45,470 nucleotides of DNA from Trachelipus rathkii (taxonomy: Eukaryota; Arthropoda; Malacostraca; Isopoda; Trachelipodidae). The translations under genes and the position numbers were made by a program. The stretch is from assembly GCA_015478945.1 (NCBI GenBank), contig JABUQX010028188.1:35001-80470 (forward strand). Direction: 5' to 3'. Shown piece by piece: positions 30,750 through 43,045 of the stretch (its first letter is position 1; each line of letters starts with the position of its first letter). Below the pieces are notes generated by a model, which was not told the DNA's origin, searched no databases, and saw only the letters and a program-made list of their open reading frames with translations.

Positions 30750-31500
30750 ATGTATGCTCTGTGTGATAGTTATGGATCTGTGAGAGGAGAATATGTGAGT
30801 AACTGTCCTATTTGTATTTTGAATGCAGAGAATGTGTTGTTAAGGAAGGAGATTGAAAGGCTGAGGGAAAATGTGACTGAATTGAATGAATTAGTATTTG
30901 TGTTGAGAATGGAGGGAAGAGTTAAACAAAAAACGTTAGTAGGGATGTTAAGATGAGGAGGGAATGGACTACAGGGTGAGAGAAAACTAGTGATTCACCT
31001 TGGTAGGAAGATGAGAAGGAAAGGGCTAAAGAAGTAGTTAATAGGTCTGGATATGAATGTAGAGTTGTAGAAAATAGAAATAACAAGATTAGGATCTCAG
31101 AAATCAGTCAGCCTGTGACCTGCAGTAACAGGTTTGACCATCTTCCAGATGGGGAGGGATCAGAGAGGGCCAGTGGTAATGTTGAATTTTCTAAAAGGAA
31201 TGCTCAGGCACTGGTAATTAGAAACTCTTATGATACAATACCTAGATAGGACTCTTCAAAATATGGATAGAATGAGAGTATGTTATCCAGTTGCCAGAGG
31301 GAGTGATATTGTGGATAGGAAAGATATAGAAATTGAATGTACAAATATTGATTCAAATGTGATGGTGTTTGTGGGCACAAATAATTTAAGGCATAGAAGG
31401 TCAGAAAAATTAATAGCAGATTATAGGAGATTGATTTAAATTTAATCAAAATCTGTGATGGTCATGTGGGGAGCCCTAAATGACATGGAATGACCCTTGT
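30750..31500 (+). pseudogene. Decayed SGNH-hydrolase-like ORF1 of a non-LTR retrotransposon
   Basis: The first 69 codons are open: a Cys-containing head (CDSYG, NCPIC, a damaged zinc ribbon), then a heptad-like helix (LLRKEIERLRENVTELNELV) expected to form a coiled coil. After frameshifts the sequence reads like an SGNH/GDSL hydrolase: LVIRNSYDTI at about 31212 (usual VIGDSMIR), YLDRTLQNMDRMRVCYPVAR with SDIVDR from 31240, then VMVFVGTNNLRHRRSEKL at about 31361-31410 (usual VGTNDL block). Such esterase-type domains occur in ORF1 proteins of CR1-like and related non-LTR elements. No RT was found downstream, so it is a fragment. The Ser of GDS is in a damaged context. Confidence 0.6.
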
Positions 31501-31750
31501 GCAAATATGGTAGGGGGTGGTGGTGGAGGATCCGAAGTTGTTACTTAGCTACTATATAAAGAGAATCACAACAGGAAAAAGGTTGGTAACCACTGGTATA
31601 GGTATTAATACTGCCAAAATAAGTAGGAAGTTGAGAATTGAAAAATTTAAAGAATTTGACTTTCTAATTTTGAGACCAGAAATAACCATTCTTTCTTTCA
31701 ATTTTTTCTCTCATCCCATCACTAAAATAGTATCTACCTTCTGACATGGT
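31501..31750 (+). other. Possible continuation of the SGNH fragment
   Basis: Open frame 31517-31744 (75 residues) with no clear motif; may be the decayed C-terminal part of the same ORF1 or chance. Confidence 0.3.
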
Positions 31751-32121
31751 GTTATATATATATATATATTTTTTTAACTTTTGTCTTATTAGAAATGTTA
31801 ATTTTGTAAATTTTCAGTATTTGAATTTATCTTACAAATTTGATTATACATTGTAGGCTATTTAATATCCATTTCAGTTGATTTCGGTTTGGACAAGAAA
31901 AAGGTTTGGAAAAACTTTACTCTTTTTCACTTGACTTATTTGCATTAAAGCGAAAGTATTTATATTTTCTGAAGATATGAAGTCATTACTTAGACATAAA
32001 TCTGTTTCAATTTGCCTAATTTGTGGTCATAAAGGCAACCATGATATTATTGTCACAAGTTTTTCTAACTATTTAAATTCTTCAGGAACTAGTCTGGAAA
32101 ATTTTTTATTTAAAGTAAGTC

Positions 32122-32188
<67 letters not shown>
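32122..32188. repeat. (TTA)n microsatellite
   Basis: About 22 uninterrupted TTA units. The poly-Ile or poly-Leu open frame over it is an artefact of the repeat. Confidence 0.95.
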
Positions 32189-32278
32189 TACAGTATTATT
32201 ATTATTATTGTCAATGTATTTTTATATTGTTATTTTAAAGAACATGTGATATGCAATACTTTTGACAAAAGATTTCCA

Positions 32279-32279
<1 letters not shown>

Positions 32280-32365
<86 letters not shown>

Positions 32366-32382
32366 TTATTATTATTATTATA
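32280..32382. repeat. (TTA)n microsatellite
   Basis: About 34 TTA units with one phase break near 32365. It lies 90 bases from the preceding (TTA)n tract. Confidence 0.95.
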
Positions 32383-33180
32383 AATGGGAAAGCTATGTAA
32401 ATGTTGAAATTGATTCTTCTCTAATTCTTAATAATTTTCATTCAGCTCCTAATTATAATCTTAATTTGGTTATTATTAAACAGGCCAACCTGCCTTCACT
32501 AATTTACAAAATGCAAATATTCTGACATTTCTACTGTAAATAATTTCTGACCTCTTGCTCAAAGCAGTTTTTAAAATTTCTGTAAACTTCTTTACCTCCT
32601 AATTTCATTGACAGTTTTATATTTGACACTTTTCACTTAATACACCAACTTTCCTTTAGCGTTCTTACCTGATTTTATCCAAGAACGTCTAGCAATTTTC
32701 TTCAACTCTTTTCTCCCTTAATTTTTTCCTCTGGTGATTTCACACATACTTGATTGTTGTAGGTTCCTTTCCCTAAGATGAATAGCATTTTTGCCCATTC
32801 AAATTTGCTTGCTATCTTTAAACAATCTTTTCTCATTGTTATATTAGCATTGTAATAGATTTATCAGGGGAGTTACTCAAGGAACTATTTTCCATTACGC
32901 AGGTAGGATTTTGGTTGTCAATGGGCCTGCATCTTCTTTCCTTTGGCCTCTGAAATTCTTGATCCTGGAGCACTCTAGGAATATTTCTCAGTGCAGTGAT
33001 TCCGATGCTAGTCCTTGAGTTACATACTCTCAGGGTTAGGGTTCACCTTTCAAATGAACTTAGCATCTTCCATTGGTCTTCTGAAAATTGTTTCTCCCTC
33101 AGAGTCTCCAGAATATTAGTGTTTCTAGGTGCATGAAAGTTTTCCATTTGCGGTCCGAGGAGTTTATACAAGCCAAAGTA
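32383..33180. other. Unassigned AT-rich DNA
   Basis: No gene, repeat or domain recognised in about 800 bases. Confidence 0.5.
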
Positions 33181-33530
33181 TATATATATATATAGTATAT
33201 CTATATATATATTAGTATATTATATATATAATATATATATATTTTAATATATATATATAAATTATATATAATATATATATATATTTATATATAATGATAT
33301 ATATGTATATATATATATATATCTATATATATTATAATATATATATATATTATATATATATATTATATATATATTATATACGTATATATCTTATATGATT
33401 ATATATATATATATTATATATTATTATTAATATAATATTATATTATATATATATATATATTATATTATATTATATATATATATAGTATTATTAATAAATT
33501 ATATATATTTTTATTATATATATATTCACT
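33181..33530. repeat. Long imperfect AT microsatellite
   Basis: 350 bases of nearly pure A/T with irregular TA phase. Confidence 0.9.
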
Positions 33531-34011
33531 TAGGAGCATAGGTTTGGGTGGCCCCGCAACTTTTGTCTTTGTGTGGTTCGCGATACACATTTGCCCAGTT
33601 TGTTTGGACTCATTACGCTAACTATTTTTCCTTCTTTTTGCCCAGTCACTTGCAGATTCTGTATAAAATTTTTCCTTTGCCTTGGGGGCCAGGCGGAGAT
33701 GATACGCGATGCTTATATCTGAATTGGTCTGCAACTTTTTTTTTGGCCTTTTTCCGGTCTGGACTATCGAAATTTCGGCCAAAATTTTTGTCTGCCTACA
33801 CCAAGCTTTGTACGACAAATATCTTATTCTTTGCTTAATGTAACTTTTTTGCCATTATGTAAAAGTCTGTTTGCATACGTCCCATTAAAAACAATAATTT
33901 CAATAAAAAGTGCTTACGACTTTTAATATTTAATTTAATTTTTATATTTTATGTTTATTTTTGTATATAACAACAAGTTTCATACAATGGGTTTATATAT
34001 GATATTAACGT
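33531..34011. other. Unassigned segment with a 96-residue open frame
   Basis: An open frame on plus (33548-33838) overlaps one on minus (33618-33818; contains KAKEKFYTESASDWAKRR). I recognise neither. The block is less AT-rich than its surroundings and flanked by AT microsatellites, so it may be a short transposon fragment. Confidence 0.35.
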
Positions 34012-34023
34012 TATATATATATA

Positions 34024-34062
<39 letters not shown>

Positions 34063-34076
34063 TATATATAATATAT

Positions 34077-34110
<34 letters not shown>
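34012..34110. repeat. AT microsatellite
   Basis: TA repeat with phase slips. Confidence 0.9.
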
Positions 34111-34111
<1 letters not shown>

Positions 34112-34435
34112 ATGGCTGATTTATAAGATGTTACGTCGCAGAACGGAAAATCAATGAAAAATGTAACGTAATTTAAATGATTTGAGGTTAAATACATTAG
34201 TATTAGATTTTCAGATGTAATTTAATTAATTTATAGAAAAATTAAAAAGAAATTGACATATATATTTTTTTGTGTTTTTCACTATAGTTTATAAAAATGG
34301 TAGCTTATGCTTGCTTAGGCTATTTTATTTCAGTTAAATTTGATGAATGTATACGTAAAGTTTGGTAGACACTTTGAGATAAATAAATTGATATTTTGAT
34401 ATTTTTAATTATTTTATGTTTTGTTTTAGTGGGGC

Positions 34436-34510
34436 CTTCGCCCCCCCCCTCTATATCATCCCCGCCGTCCCCCGCAGAGCGGGGTGCCGCCGCTTCGCGG
34501 GTCCGGGGGA
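34436..34510. repeat. GC-rich hairpin island
   Basis: A C-run (34441-34449), then two GC hairpins: CCCCGC-AGA-GCGGGG at 34470-34484 and CCGC-TTC-GCGG at 34490-34500, then GGGGGA. It is an abrupt GC island in AT-rich DNA. No gene is attached to it. Confidence 0.7.
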
Positions 34511-34603
34511 TTTTTTTAAATAAAATACCATAAAATTATAGATAATTAATCGTAGATCAAATAATACAAATGAAAGAACTTAGAAAAAATAATCTATTAA
34601 ATC

Positions 34604-34605
<2 letters not shown>

Positions 34606-34641
<36 letters not shown>

Positions 34642-34645
34642 TAAA
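34606..34645. repeat. (AAT)n microsatellite
   Basis: About 12 AAT units. Confidence 0.9.
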
Positions 34646-34790
34646 AAAATCTTGTGGTTAATTTCTTTAAAACTAAAATGAGCAAATAACGCTATAAGTA
34701 ATAGAAATTGCAGTAATAAAGAAAAAGCCCGAATTAAGTGTTTTTCTATAAAAATATTCCAAATTTTATAGAGAATGAGTCTTTAAATTC

Positions 34791-34843
34791 ATATATATAT
34801 ATATATCTAATTATATATATATATATTATATATATATATTATG

Positions 34844-34886
<43 letters not shown>

Positions 34887-34905
34887 ATATATAAATAATT
34901 ATAAT
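34791..34905. repeat. AT microsatellite
   Basis: TA repeat with interruptions. Confidence 0.85.
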
Positions 34906-34949
34906 ATATCATATTTTATTTTATTTTCATGTATTTCAGTATGGACAAT

Positions 34950-35400
34950 CTTAGGGGCATGCTAGGTGTGAAAAGAATTATAAATGAGGAATGAACGATT
35001 AGAGAGTGGTGTGAAGAAGGGGTTAAATGAGGAGAATAAATGAAGTATGTTTGAATGGTTTGGTCGGTGGAAAGGATTAATGCAATCGGTTGGTTAAGGT
35101 CGGATTATATGTGGAGAGTGTGGTTGGGGAACCGCCGCATGGGAGACAGAAGAGAAGGGATGAGTCGTGATATCGAATGTCTGAAGAGAGAATGTGAGTT
35201 TGGCGAGCGGAATAAATTGGCGTGATAGGAGTAGAATGGCGGGTTTTGGTATGGGGGCAGGGGGTTGTGGTCCACCTGGCAGGGATGAACCTTAATGACG
35301 ATTTTAACACATAAGTGAGGGTCGTCGCGGTCCCATGATGCCTCTATGGGGTGGATTTCTGGTTGTGACTAGCTCTACTAATTAATGTACAGCGGGGCGT
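34950..35400 (+). pseudogene. C-terminal and 3' fragment of a non-LTR retrotransposon
   Basis: Plus-strand reading gives MLGVKRIINE and a WCGVKKGLNERINE-type segment, then (in shifted frames) WFGRWKG, YVESVVGEPPHGRQ and SRMAGFGMGAGGC, the order seen at the RT C-terminus of the EN-RT family resembling 1-2667 (usual GVKKGLNERIDE, WFGHVERM, GRPRKRW, RSEWRGFVRG). It ends near the closing DEP residues at about 35290, followed by a short 3' tail. It is 5'-truncated at an AT microsatellite and frameshifted. The antisense open frame at 35077-35310 is a shadow of it. Confidence 0.72.
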
Positions 35401-35512
35401 AGGCTGGGTTTCTTTTCGACGTTTGTCATGTTCTTCCACTGCTTTTCTTTTTCGATGCTTGTACGCACCTTACCCAATCTTTGGGCAAAGAAGAGGTGAT
35501 GAAGAAAGAAAG

Positions 35513-35523
35513 AATATATATAG

Positions 35524-35598
<75 letters not shown>

Positions 35599-35640
35599 AT
35601 ATATTAGTATAATATATTATATATAATATATATATATACT
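35513..35640. repeat. AT microsatellite
   Basis: TA repeat. The antisense open frame of poly Tyr/Ile over it is spurious. Confidence 0.9.
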
Positions 35641-35772
35641 TAGTGATTTCAACTTCAAAATTCAAATTCATGAGTGCATAATTTCCATTCACAACACCAG
35701 ATTCTCAAAGTTTCATCAGTGCAAGGATGATCTTGGACATGAGAACACAGAACCCAAAGCTGAACAAATATT

Positions 35773-35776
35773 ATAG

Positions 35777-35808
<32 letters not shown>

Positions 35809-35883
35809 ATATATATAATATATCTATATATATATAATATATATATATTATTATAATATATATATATATATATATTATATAGT

Positions 35884-35917
<34 letters not shown>

Positions 35918-35955
35918 TAATAATATATATATATATATAGTATATATTATATATT

Positions 35956-36013
<58 letters not shown>

Positions 36014-36154
36014 TATATATTTTTATATATATAATATATATATAATATTAATATATATATATATAATTATATATAGATATATATATACAATTTAATATAT
36101 ATATATATATCTATATATTTTATATATATTATATATAGATTATAATATATATAT
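35773..36154. repeat. Long imperfect AT microsatellite
   Basis: About 380 bases of A/T repeat ending at the left LTR of Element 3. Confidence 0.9.
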
Positions 36155-36646
36155 TGGGTACTTCCATTATAATTTGGTAAACATTTAATTTAATGTTCGT
36201 TACTTATGCTAAGATTTGCGCGACAAAATTTTAGGTTAAGTCGAAGGGAAATAATATATATACCCGTCCTGTTGAGATATTTTTCTATTAATAAAAATTA
36301 ACAATAAGAAGAATCAGAAGAAATAGATCTCAACTCGAGATTACTCTCTCTAGAACTTTCCAAATCTCAAAAAACGCAAAACTTTCGGCAAGGGAGAGTT
36401 AATTAAGGAAAGTCCGGACTTCGAATCTCGATCGCAAGTTTTTCCAAAAGAAGTCGGGGCAAGAGGTAAACACAAGGACAGTCCTTAATATAATGACTTC
36501 TAACTAATTGACTTACGAAGATAAGATATCTCAACAAAGGATACTTTGTTACAACTTTTACTTATGTTGAATAAATAACATCTTAAATATGGTTTTGTAA
36601 ATGATTCTTTAAATATCTATTAGGCCTCTCAGAAATAAAGAAAACA
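36155..36646 (+). repeat. Left LTR of Element 3
   Basis: Begins TGGGTACTTCCATTATAA beside an AT tract and ends about ...GAAAACA. It aligns with 37723-38200 with many substitutions and small indels, so the insertion looks old or is poorly resolved. Confidence 0.7.
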
Positions 36647-36668
36647 ATAACTAAATTACTTATATAAT

Positions 36669-36687
36669 TGGTGAACCCTGAGTAGAA
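36669..36687 (+). promoter_or_regulatory. Probable primer-binding site of Element 3
   Basis: TGGTGAACCCTGAGTAGAA, starting with the TGG expected from the complement of a tRNA CCA end. It lies 22 nt after the LTR end, like the spacing in Element 1. The tRNA species is not identified. Confidence 0.5.
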
Positions 36688-37722
36688 CACCCAGATTTCA
36701 ATCAACGCTTCTGAAAACAAGAAAAACAAACAAAATGAAAAATAGAAAAAGAACTAACAATAATACTGAAAGTCTAATCAGAATACTCGAGAAGATGATC
36801 AGCAAACGAACTTTCGATACGACTTCCAATTTATTCATTTTAAATTAATTTTGGATTATGGTCTTCATCTTTCACAACTATCACAGTTCGAGGATTCATC
36901 GTCAGACATAGGAAACTTCCTTTATGGTATGGATTTCTTTCAACATTTCAAGTTGGATTATGGCATAACTCATTTTGGATTCCACTACGAACCTGATTCT
37001 GTTCGAATTCTAAATTGGTGATCTGTGAGCTCCATTTTATGTATGAATGAAATTTTCAGAATAAAGGATCTAAATTTCTAAGCAACTTAAAGTCTCTTCA
37101 ATGTAAGAAATGTTTTCTCTAACTCAGTGCTTTAAAAATTCGTGCGCTTGATCAAATCATTGGATACAATTAGAATTGTTATACTGGACCTCATGTTCAA
37201 CGTTTGATAAATTGTGCTCTTTAACTGTGAATAAATTTTGTTCAATATCACAAATTATATATAAACATTTATGTACTTTTATACATTTTAAATGTTTGTA
37301 GGTTACTTATATACTGACGGTATATATCAATATGCTTGTGTTTAAAGTCTACTTTCATTTCTGTGTATATAATAATATTGTTTTTTTTATATTTCAATAT
37401 ATTTATGTATGTTTGATCTTCGGATTTGTAAACCATAATGTGCTTTTATTTGAATATTTGCATTTTATGTTACTGTTTTTGCCTTCAAATGTTTTGTATG
37501 TTACTTTATGTTTCGACAGTAATTAGATGGTATATTCTGTATAATTACTATTATGTAATTTTACTTATTCTTTTACCTGCTCATTGAAATGTTTTATAAT
37601 GTTGTGCCCATTGTTTAAATGCCCCAAATATGCTAATACATTTGAGATGAAGGTAGTTTTTTTATGATCTTGTATATATTATTATAACATACTTTTCACT
37701 CCGTGTTTAGCGTGGGAAGTAT

Positions 37723-38200
37723 TGTGGTTACTACATTATAACTTGTAAAAATTTTAATTTATGTATTCGTCTTATGCTAAGATTTGCGCTAGCAAAATTT
37801 TGCATAATTTGACGTGAAATCATAATATAAACCCTCCTGTTGAAGAATACTCGATCATTAAGATAAATTAACAGTAACAAAATCAGAAGAATAATGATTT
37901 CACTCAAGCTATCTCTCTCCAGAATCTTCAAACGCAACTTCGGCAAAAGGGAATTAATTTTAAAGCAGTCGTGACTGCCGAATCTGACAGTCATAAGTTT
38001 TTCAAAAAGTTGGGCAGGGGAGTAAAACGTGTGGAACAGTCTTAATACTAAATTGACTTCTACTAATTGACTTACGAAGAAAGATATCTCAACAGAAGGA
38101 TTGTTACATTTTACTTATGGTTTCAATTAAATAACATTAAAATATGGATTTTTAAATGTTCTTCAAATATCTATAGGCCTCCAAGAAATAACTAGAAACA
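37723..38200 (+). repeat. Right LTR of Element 3
   Basis: Begins TGTGGTTACTACATTATAAC after a purine-rich run and ends near ...CTAGAAACA, close to AT repeats at 38217. Confidence 0.7.
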
Positions 38201-38216
38201 ATCCAAAAAGAGGCCT

Positions 38217-38580
38217 ATATAATATATAATATTATATATATTAATTTATATATTATATATATATATATTAGTATATATATATTTTATATATATATATTAT
38301 AATATATTTCTTTCTTTCTTTCTTTATCCTACCTTCTCTTCCCAAGATTGGGATTAAGGTGCGCTACAGCATCGGAAAAAAGAGAAGCAGTAGGAGAATA
38401 TGACAAATTATCGAAAATAATTTGACCAGGCGTATTCTTCACGTCATTAATTATATATATATAATATATATTTATTATAATATATATATATATATATATA
38501 TAATAGTATATATATAGGTCCTATAATAATATATTATATATATTATATATATATTAATATATATATATATAGTATAATAT
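38217..38580. repeat. AT microsatellites with a short (TTTC)n tract
   Basis: AT repeats at 38217-38306, (TTTC)n at 38307-38325, ordinary DNA to about 38445, then AT repeats to 38580. Confidence 0.85.
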
Positions 38581-38663
38581 GACGTAACTAGCATTAAATT
38601 ATTTGATATAAGAATGACCAGTAAATAAACATTTGAATTGAGCTTTTTATCTCTTCAAAGCGC

Positions 38664-39020
38664 TCTTCAGAATCCCATTAAAAAATAAAAAAGAGTAAAA
38701 GGAGTTGTCACTCTGCCCAAAAATAAAAGGAAAATAAAAGATCAGCTGATTGAAACAATAGCCGTAAAACTTTAAAATACAATGTATTTTAATGTTTTAT
38801 GGCTATAAACCACTAAAATTTCAATAAAGCTAGACCAGCTGTTAATACCAAACAACTATAACAATGTCCATAATAATTTTAAATACAATGTATTTTAATG
38901 CTTTAGGGCTATTGTTTTTAAAGTAATTAAAATAGCTGGTCTCTTTTATTGGAATTTTTCTGTCCTTATTCTTGGTAATGGGTAGCAGTTTCTTTATTTT
39001 ATTTTCTAATGGGTTTGAAG
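38664..39020. repeat. Long imperfect palindrome (foldback / MITE-like)
   Basis: The left arm from 38664 (cttcagaatcccattaaaaa) is the reverse complement, with mismatches, of the right arm ending at about 39020 (ctaatgggtttgaag). Inner pairs include acaatagcc with gggctattgt, and gatcagctg with agctggtc. Nested in the left half is a tight hairpin at 38758-38806 with 24-nt arms (ATAGCC...ATACA) and only a few mismatches. No open frame is present. A non-autonomous DNA transposon or a foldback element is likely. Confidence 0.75.
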
Positions 39021-42000
39021 AATTCCCAGCCTATTTTACTATAAATTGTACATGTTGATGAATTGTTGGTGGAGAACTTGCTAGATACCATTTTGAAAGC
39101 TTGAGATCACAGATACAGATAAATCACTACAATTCTCTTTGAGGTTGCGTAGATGAAGAAGGGTAGGCCTATTCAATATCTTCAATGATATCACATTCAA
39201 GCTCATTAGGTACTTGCATACATTAGTGTTGGAAGTTTTGGAATATAAATATCATTTAGTAAAGAACAGGTGGCCTGATTATTAAATCTAGATTAGGATA
39301 TTCAAATATTGTTTATTTTGTGAGTTAAAGTGAAAGTAGTAGCAATCAACTGAATAGTACTGGGTTCTTACTATAGCATAATAAAGATATAAAATTGCCA
39401 CAAATTTAACAAAAAATTTCATGGTTATTTAATACAAAATGATTAGTACTCTGACAAATCGAGAATGTTTATAGTTACGATTATATTTTGTGAATGTTAT
39501 TATTAGTTCTTTATACACTGAGATTATGTATAAGTGTGAACTTAACTGATTATATATCTGATTTGATCACCGTTTATTCCTGTTTATAAGATTGTGTTAG
39601 GTTTTCTTATGCTGATTGCGGGTTATATATTATCATTAGAGATTCAAGTATGTTGCATATTTTTGTTTCCATGTTGTTCATGTTTACTGAAAATATTATT
39701 TGCTATCCTGATCTCATAAGTTTGCCTTTAATATAGGCTATATAGATATGTCTTTGTTACAAAATGAGTAAATAATAATACGCAAATGTTATGCATATGT
39801 GGATGCAATATGCGCAACGTTAACTATTATATTATATTATGTTTAATAGTTAATAGGTTGTCTTGAGAGCGTTGTTAATTAAGTGTTATATGTACTAGTA
39901 ACTTATTCGTGTTGTAAGAATGTGTTAGTTTGTCTTGTAAACATATTATAATTTCTTAGTTCATTATATAGTTATACTGTATTATTATTCAATGTTATAG
40001 CTATTTATATATTTTAGTATAGATTAAGAAATACTTAATTTAATGTATAGTATAGATGATAATATTCGGTTGATCAGTATGAATTAATATTAATCTATCA
40101 ATGTATTGTGTAATATATAAATATTTATATAGTATATATTAGTTATACTTAACAGACACATGAAGAAATTAAAGATAATATTGAAAAAAGAAACCTTGAT
40201 ATTAAAGTAAGAATAGTTATAGTTAATTTTGTATGAAATGTTTAGTATATAACTAATTTAAGACTGTTGTTAAGGGTAGGTACTTGTATATAATCTAGAT
40301 TGGATCCAGATATCTTGGTATTGGTACAGCTACCTGAGTTAAGATGTGATTCGTTTTATTGCACTCCATTGGGATTTAATACGGGCTTCATACTTCAATT
40401 CTCAAAGGTTGGAAGGAAACATGATGCCTCTAAGGATAAGGCTTCTCATATCGGTAGCAATAGATCTTATGGAATTTAAAAGCTCTTCGAACCGATAGTA
40501 TCTTTCTGATCTTTTAGTGAGAAATTGAATGCTTGAGTTTTTATGTTTTTCTATTCATTTTATCCACAATCACTCACAGCATCCGCATTATCAGAGAATT
40601 GACATACAATAGATCATAGATTCAACTTAGATCTATTCTATAGTGTTATATGGCACTGGTTAGAGAGCGTGCACTGTGGTGGAGAGCTTGATGGATAGGT
40701 TTTGTACTTCTAGAAGCATTTTTCTATGCTTTATGGGGTATGTATACATAAACGAATAGTTTGGTCACATGTTCCTTTAAGATTGAACTATAGAAAAAGT
40801 AATGATCTATAGAGAAGTCTTTAAAATGATTATTATATAAATATCTCATCTTAATTACTTGGTTTCATATTCTTGATGTTTGAAACGCGGAGTGTATGGA
40901 TTCACAATCACTCCACAGATAAACTAATATACACATTAATATGTAATATTAAACAACGGAGTGACACCAAATGCGATTTTGTAAACCAACAGAGTATATT
41001 CACCTATTAATTTAAATATATACTCTCACGTGCATCACCGCCACAAACTGCCACCGGAGCCGAACCACGAGTTGACATGGTGCTGCTCAACTGACTCTCA
41101 TATCCATCTGAGTCGACCTTCCTCTTTTCTCGTTGTTCCCCTTATGATTCAGGTCTTTCAATCCTTACTTAAGCTCTTATTACTTCAACCTATGCCGACA
41201 CCTCTTGGTGTGAGACAACACCTCTGACTTTGTTGATCAAGTCGGCTAGATTCAACTTACACACCCTTGTAATCAGGTCTAGAACCCATACCAGCAGACT
41301 TTCAAACTCTAGGCATTATGATTCGTACTCTATTTTTTCTGACTTCTGAATTCTCCTATTATAACGATCTACAACAACTAATTAGTTGATTCAATATTAA
41401 GGAAAAATTATTAGTTAATTAATTTAATAAAACTTATTATTAATAATGTTTCGGGATATTTAATCTCGTAGACACACCGACAGTTATGAGCTCCAAGCAA
41501 TCACCGGTGCCGGAAGCCAACTCCTGATATACCTTTATCAGACTACTCTCCTCATTCTTCATTCTTCTTCCTTCCTCTTTCTCTCCTTTATCGTCTTTAT
41601 TTATTATCTTCTTTCTTCTTATTTATTACTTATCTAATAGCTCTGTTATATTGATTCCATGCATTTCTTTTTTTTTATCAAACTGAGGGACCTACCAACT
41701 TACCGTTAGGGGTCCCTGGATACTAACGACGATCTCAGAATCCTAAATCTCCGACTATATATAATCTTATAAGAGGAGAGCGTCTATATGCCGATCTACA
41801 CGTCTCCCACACGTTTATTCAGACGACTCTCACAAACCACTGTACCTATAAAAGTTTCAATGTTTCGATATGAAAATTTATATTGTAATTTATTTGTGGT
41901 GCAAAATCAAGAACCTAAAAAAAGTGATAGAGTAGTAAAGGAAAGGGCCCGGGTTCGATCTCTTGATCCTAACTAATTCTCTTGTTACTATACTTAGGAA

Positions 42001-42900
42001 CGAGTGCAAAAAAATTTGTCTATTATTATTAGGTAATTGAATGATAATTGTTAGGCGTTTGAGAAAGGTGAAGGAAGGTAAATTATATAGGTTAAAAAGC
42101 GGGTTGACGGAGGGAGGGAGTGAAGAAAGGGTTTGATGGAGAGGTTAAAGAAGAAAAGGATGGAGACGAAGAGAAAAGTTTAACTGTATTGAGATGTAGC
42201 ATAAATAAGTTTTCGATGATCATGGATTATATTATTAATCCATGTAAATTCACAGTATCTATATGTATAACTCCTTAAGTAAACCGTGAAATAGCGAGAA
42301 GCAATCACTCGGCGGAATCCGTAAATAATAGTGACGAGAGCGAGTAAAAAACGATCCTATACATGTGAGATCGATTATTTCGACTTAAACAGTTATATTC
42401 GAAGTTTTATATCTAACTCTAGGAAATAGACAATCTTCGATGATAATGTATTATCTAATTATTAATCCAAAATTCACAGTTCTATATGTACAAGGTTGTA
42501 CACAATTTCGAATTACTCAACATTACGTCAGCACTGAGGATCGTAATCTCGTCCTGCGTAAAACAAGAGATTTTGAGGTGTTCACCAAACCTTAAATATT
42601 TTTATAGCACAGCTAATTTAATGCTGTTAGAATATATGACCAAAATACAGTTTGGTTCTAGTTTAGATGTCATAAGCTCTCGGGGGTTATGACCCCCTAC
42701 TAATTAATATACATTTCTAGGTCAGTTGTATTCTGATTTACGACAAGTATATTGGAGCTCGATTAATAAATATCAAGCTTCATTAAATTATATTCTAAAA
42801 GATATAATTTTTTTATTGCGTTCATAGTTTCAGAATTTCCTAAGAAACATTCTTAAAATCACTATAAAATTATCGAGAGCCGAATGAGCGGTCGAATGAT
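39021..42900. other. AT-rich DNA with no recognisable gene
   Basis: No domain or repeat family recognised. Short open frames (41030-41227, 41788-41976, 42486-42692) carry no motif. A pyrimidine-rich run (cttcttccttcctctttctctcc) lies at about 41560-41590. Confidence 0.5.
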
Positions 42901-42919
42901 ACACAATAACTAGAGTTAT

Positions 42920-43045
42920 AGTAACGGATTCGAATCTACTGTTTTACCGGAGGGCTTTGTCCTATGCGCCTTGTGGCTAGCTACGTAATGTCCCCCTGAA
43001 ATAGCCTTAGCACGGCTGCCATGCTCGCAATTGCGTCCGTTACAG
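42920..43045 (-). repeat. Candidate tRNA-derived SINE head
   Basis: On the minus strand, GATTCGAATCC at about 42925-42935 matches a polymerase III B box (GGTTCGANTCC) closely. TAGCCACAAGG, about 30-40 nt upstream, is a weaker A-box match. The block is more GC-rich than its surroundings. A direct short match (ttacggacg..., gtaacgga / tccgttac) frames it as an inverted terminal phrase. No cloverleaf could be drawn with confidence. Confidence 0.3.

Larger units (their letters stand above)
36155..38200 (+). mobile_element. Element 3: small non-coding LTR element (TRIM/LARD-like)
   Basis: Two direct repeats of about 480-490 bp (36155-36646 and 37723-38200) flank about 1.08 kb. The left repeat is followed by TGGTGAACCCTGAGTAGAA at 36669, the position of a primer-binding site, and the right repeat is preceded by purine-rich gtgggaagtat at 37712. 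Shared phrases include ttatgctaagatttgcgc, taattgacttacgaaga and gatatctcaaca. No gag or pol motif is present inside; the 64-residue frame at 37332 is T-rich chance. It must depend on another element's proteins. Confidence 0.75.

Noticed and set aside
31977..32525. Open frames with poly-Ile and poly-Leu runs
   Set aside because: Translation of (TTA)n microsatellites.
41930..41975. tRNA gene or SINE B box at gggttcgatct
   Set aside because: The B-box match is partial, with no A box at suitable spacing and no cloverleaf.
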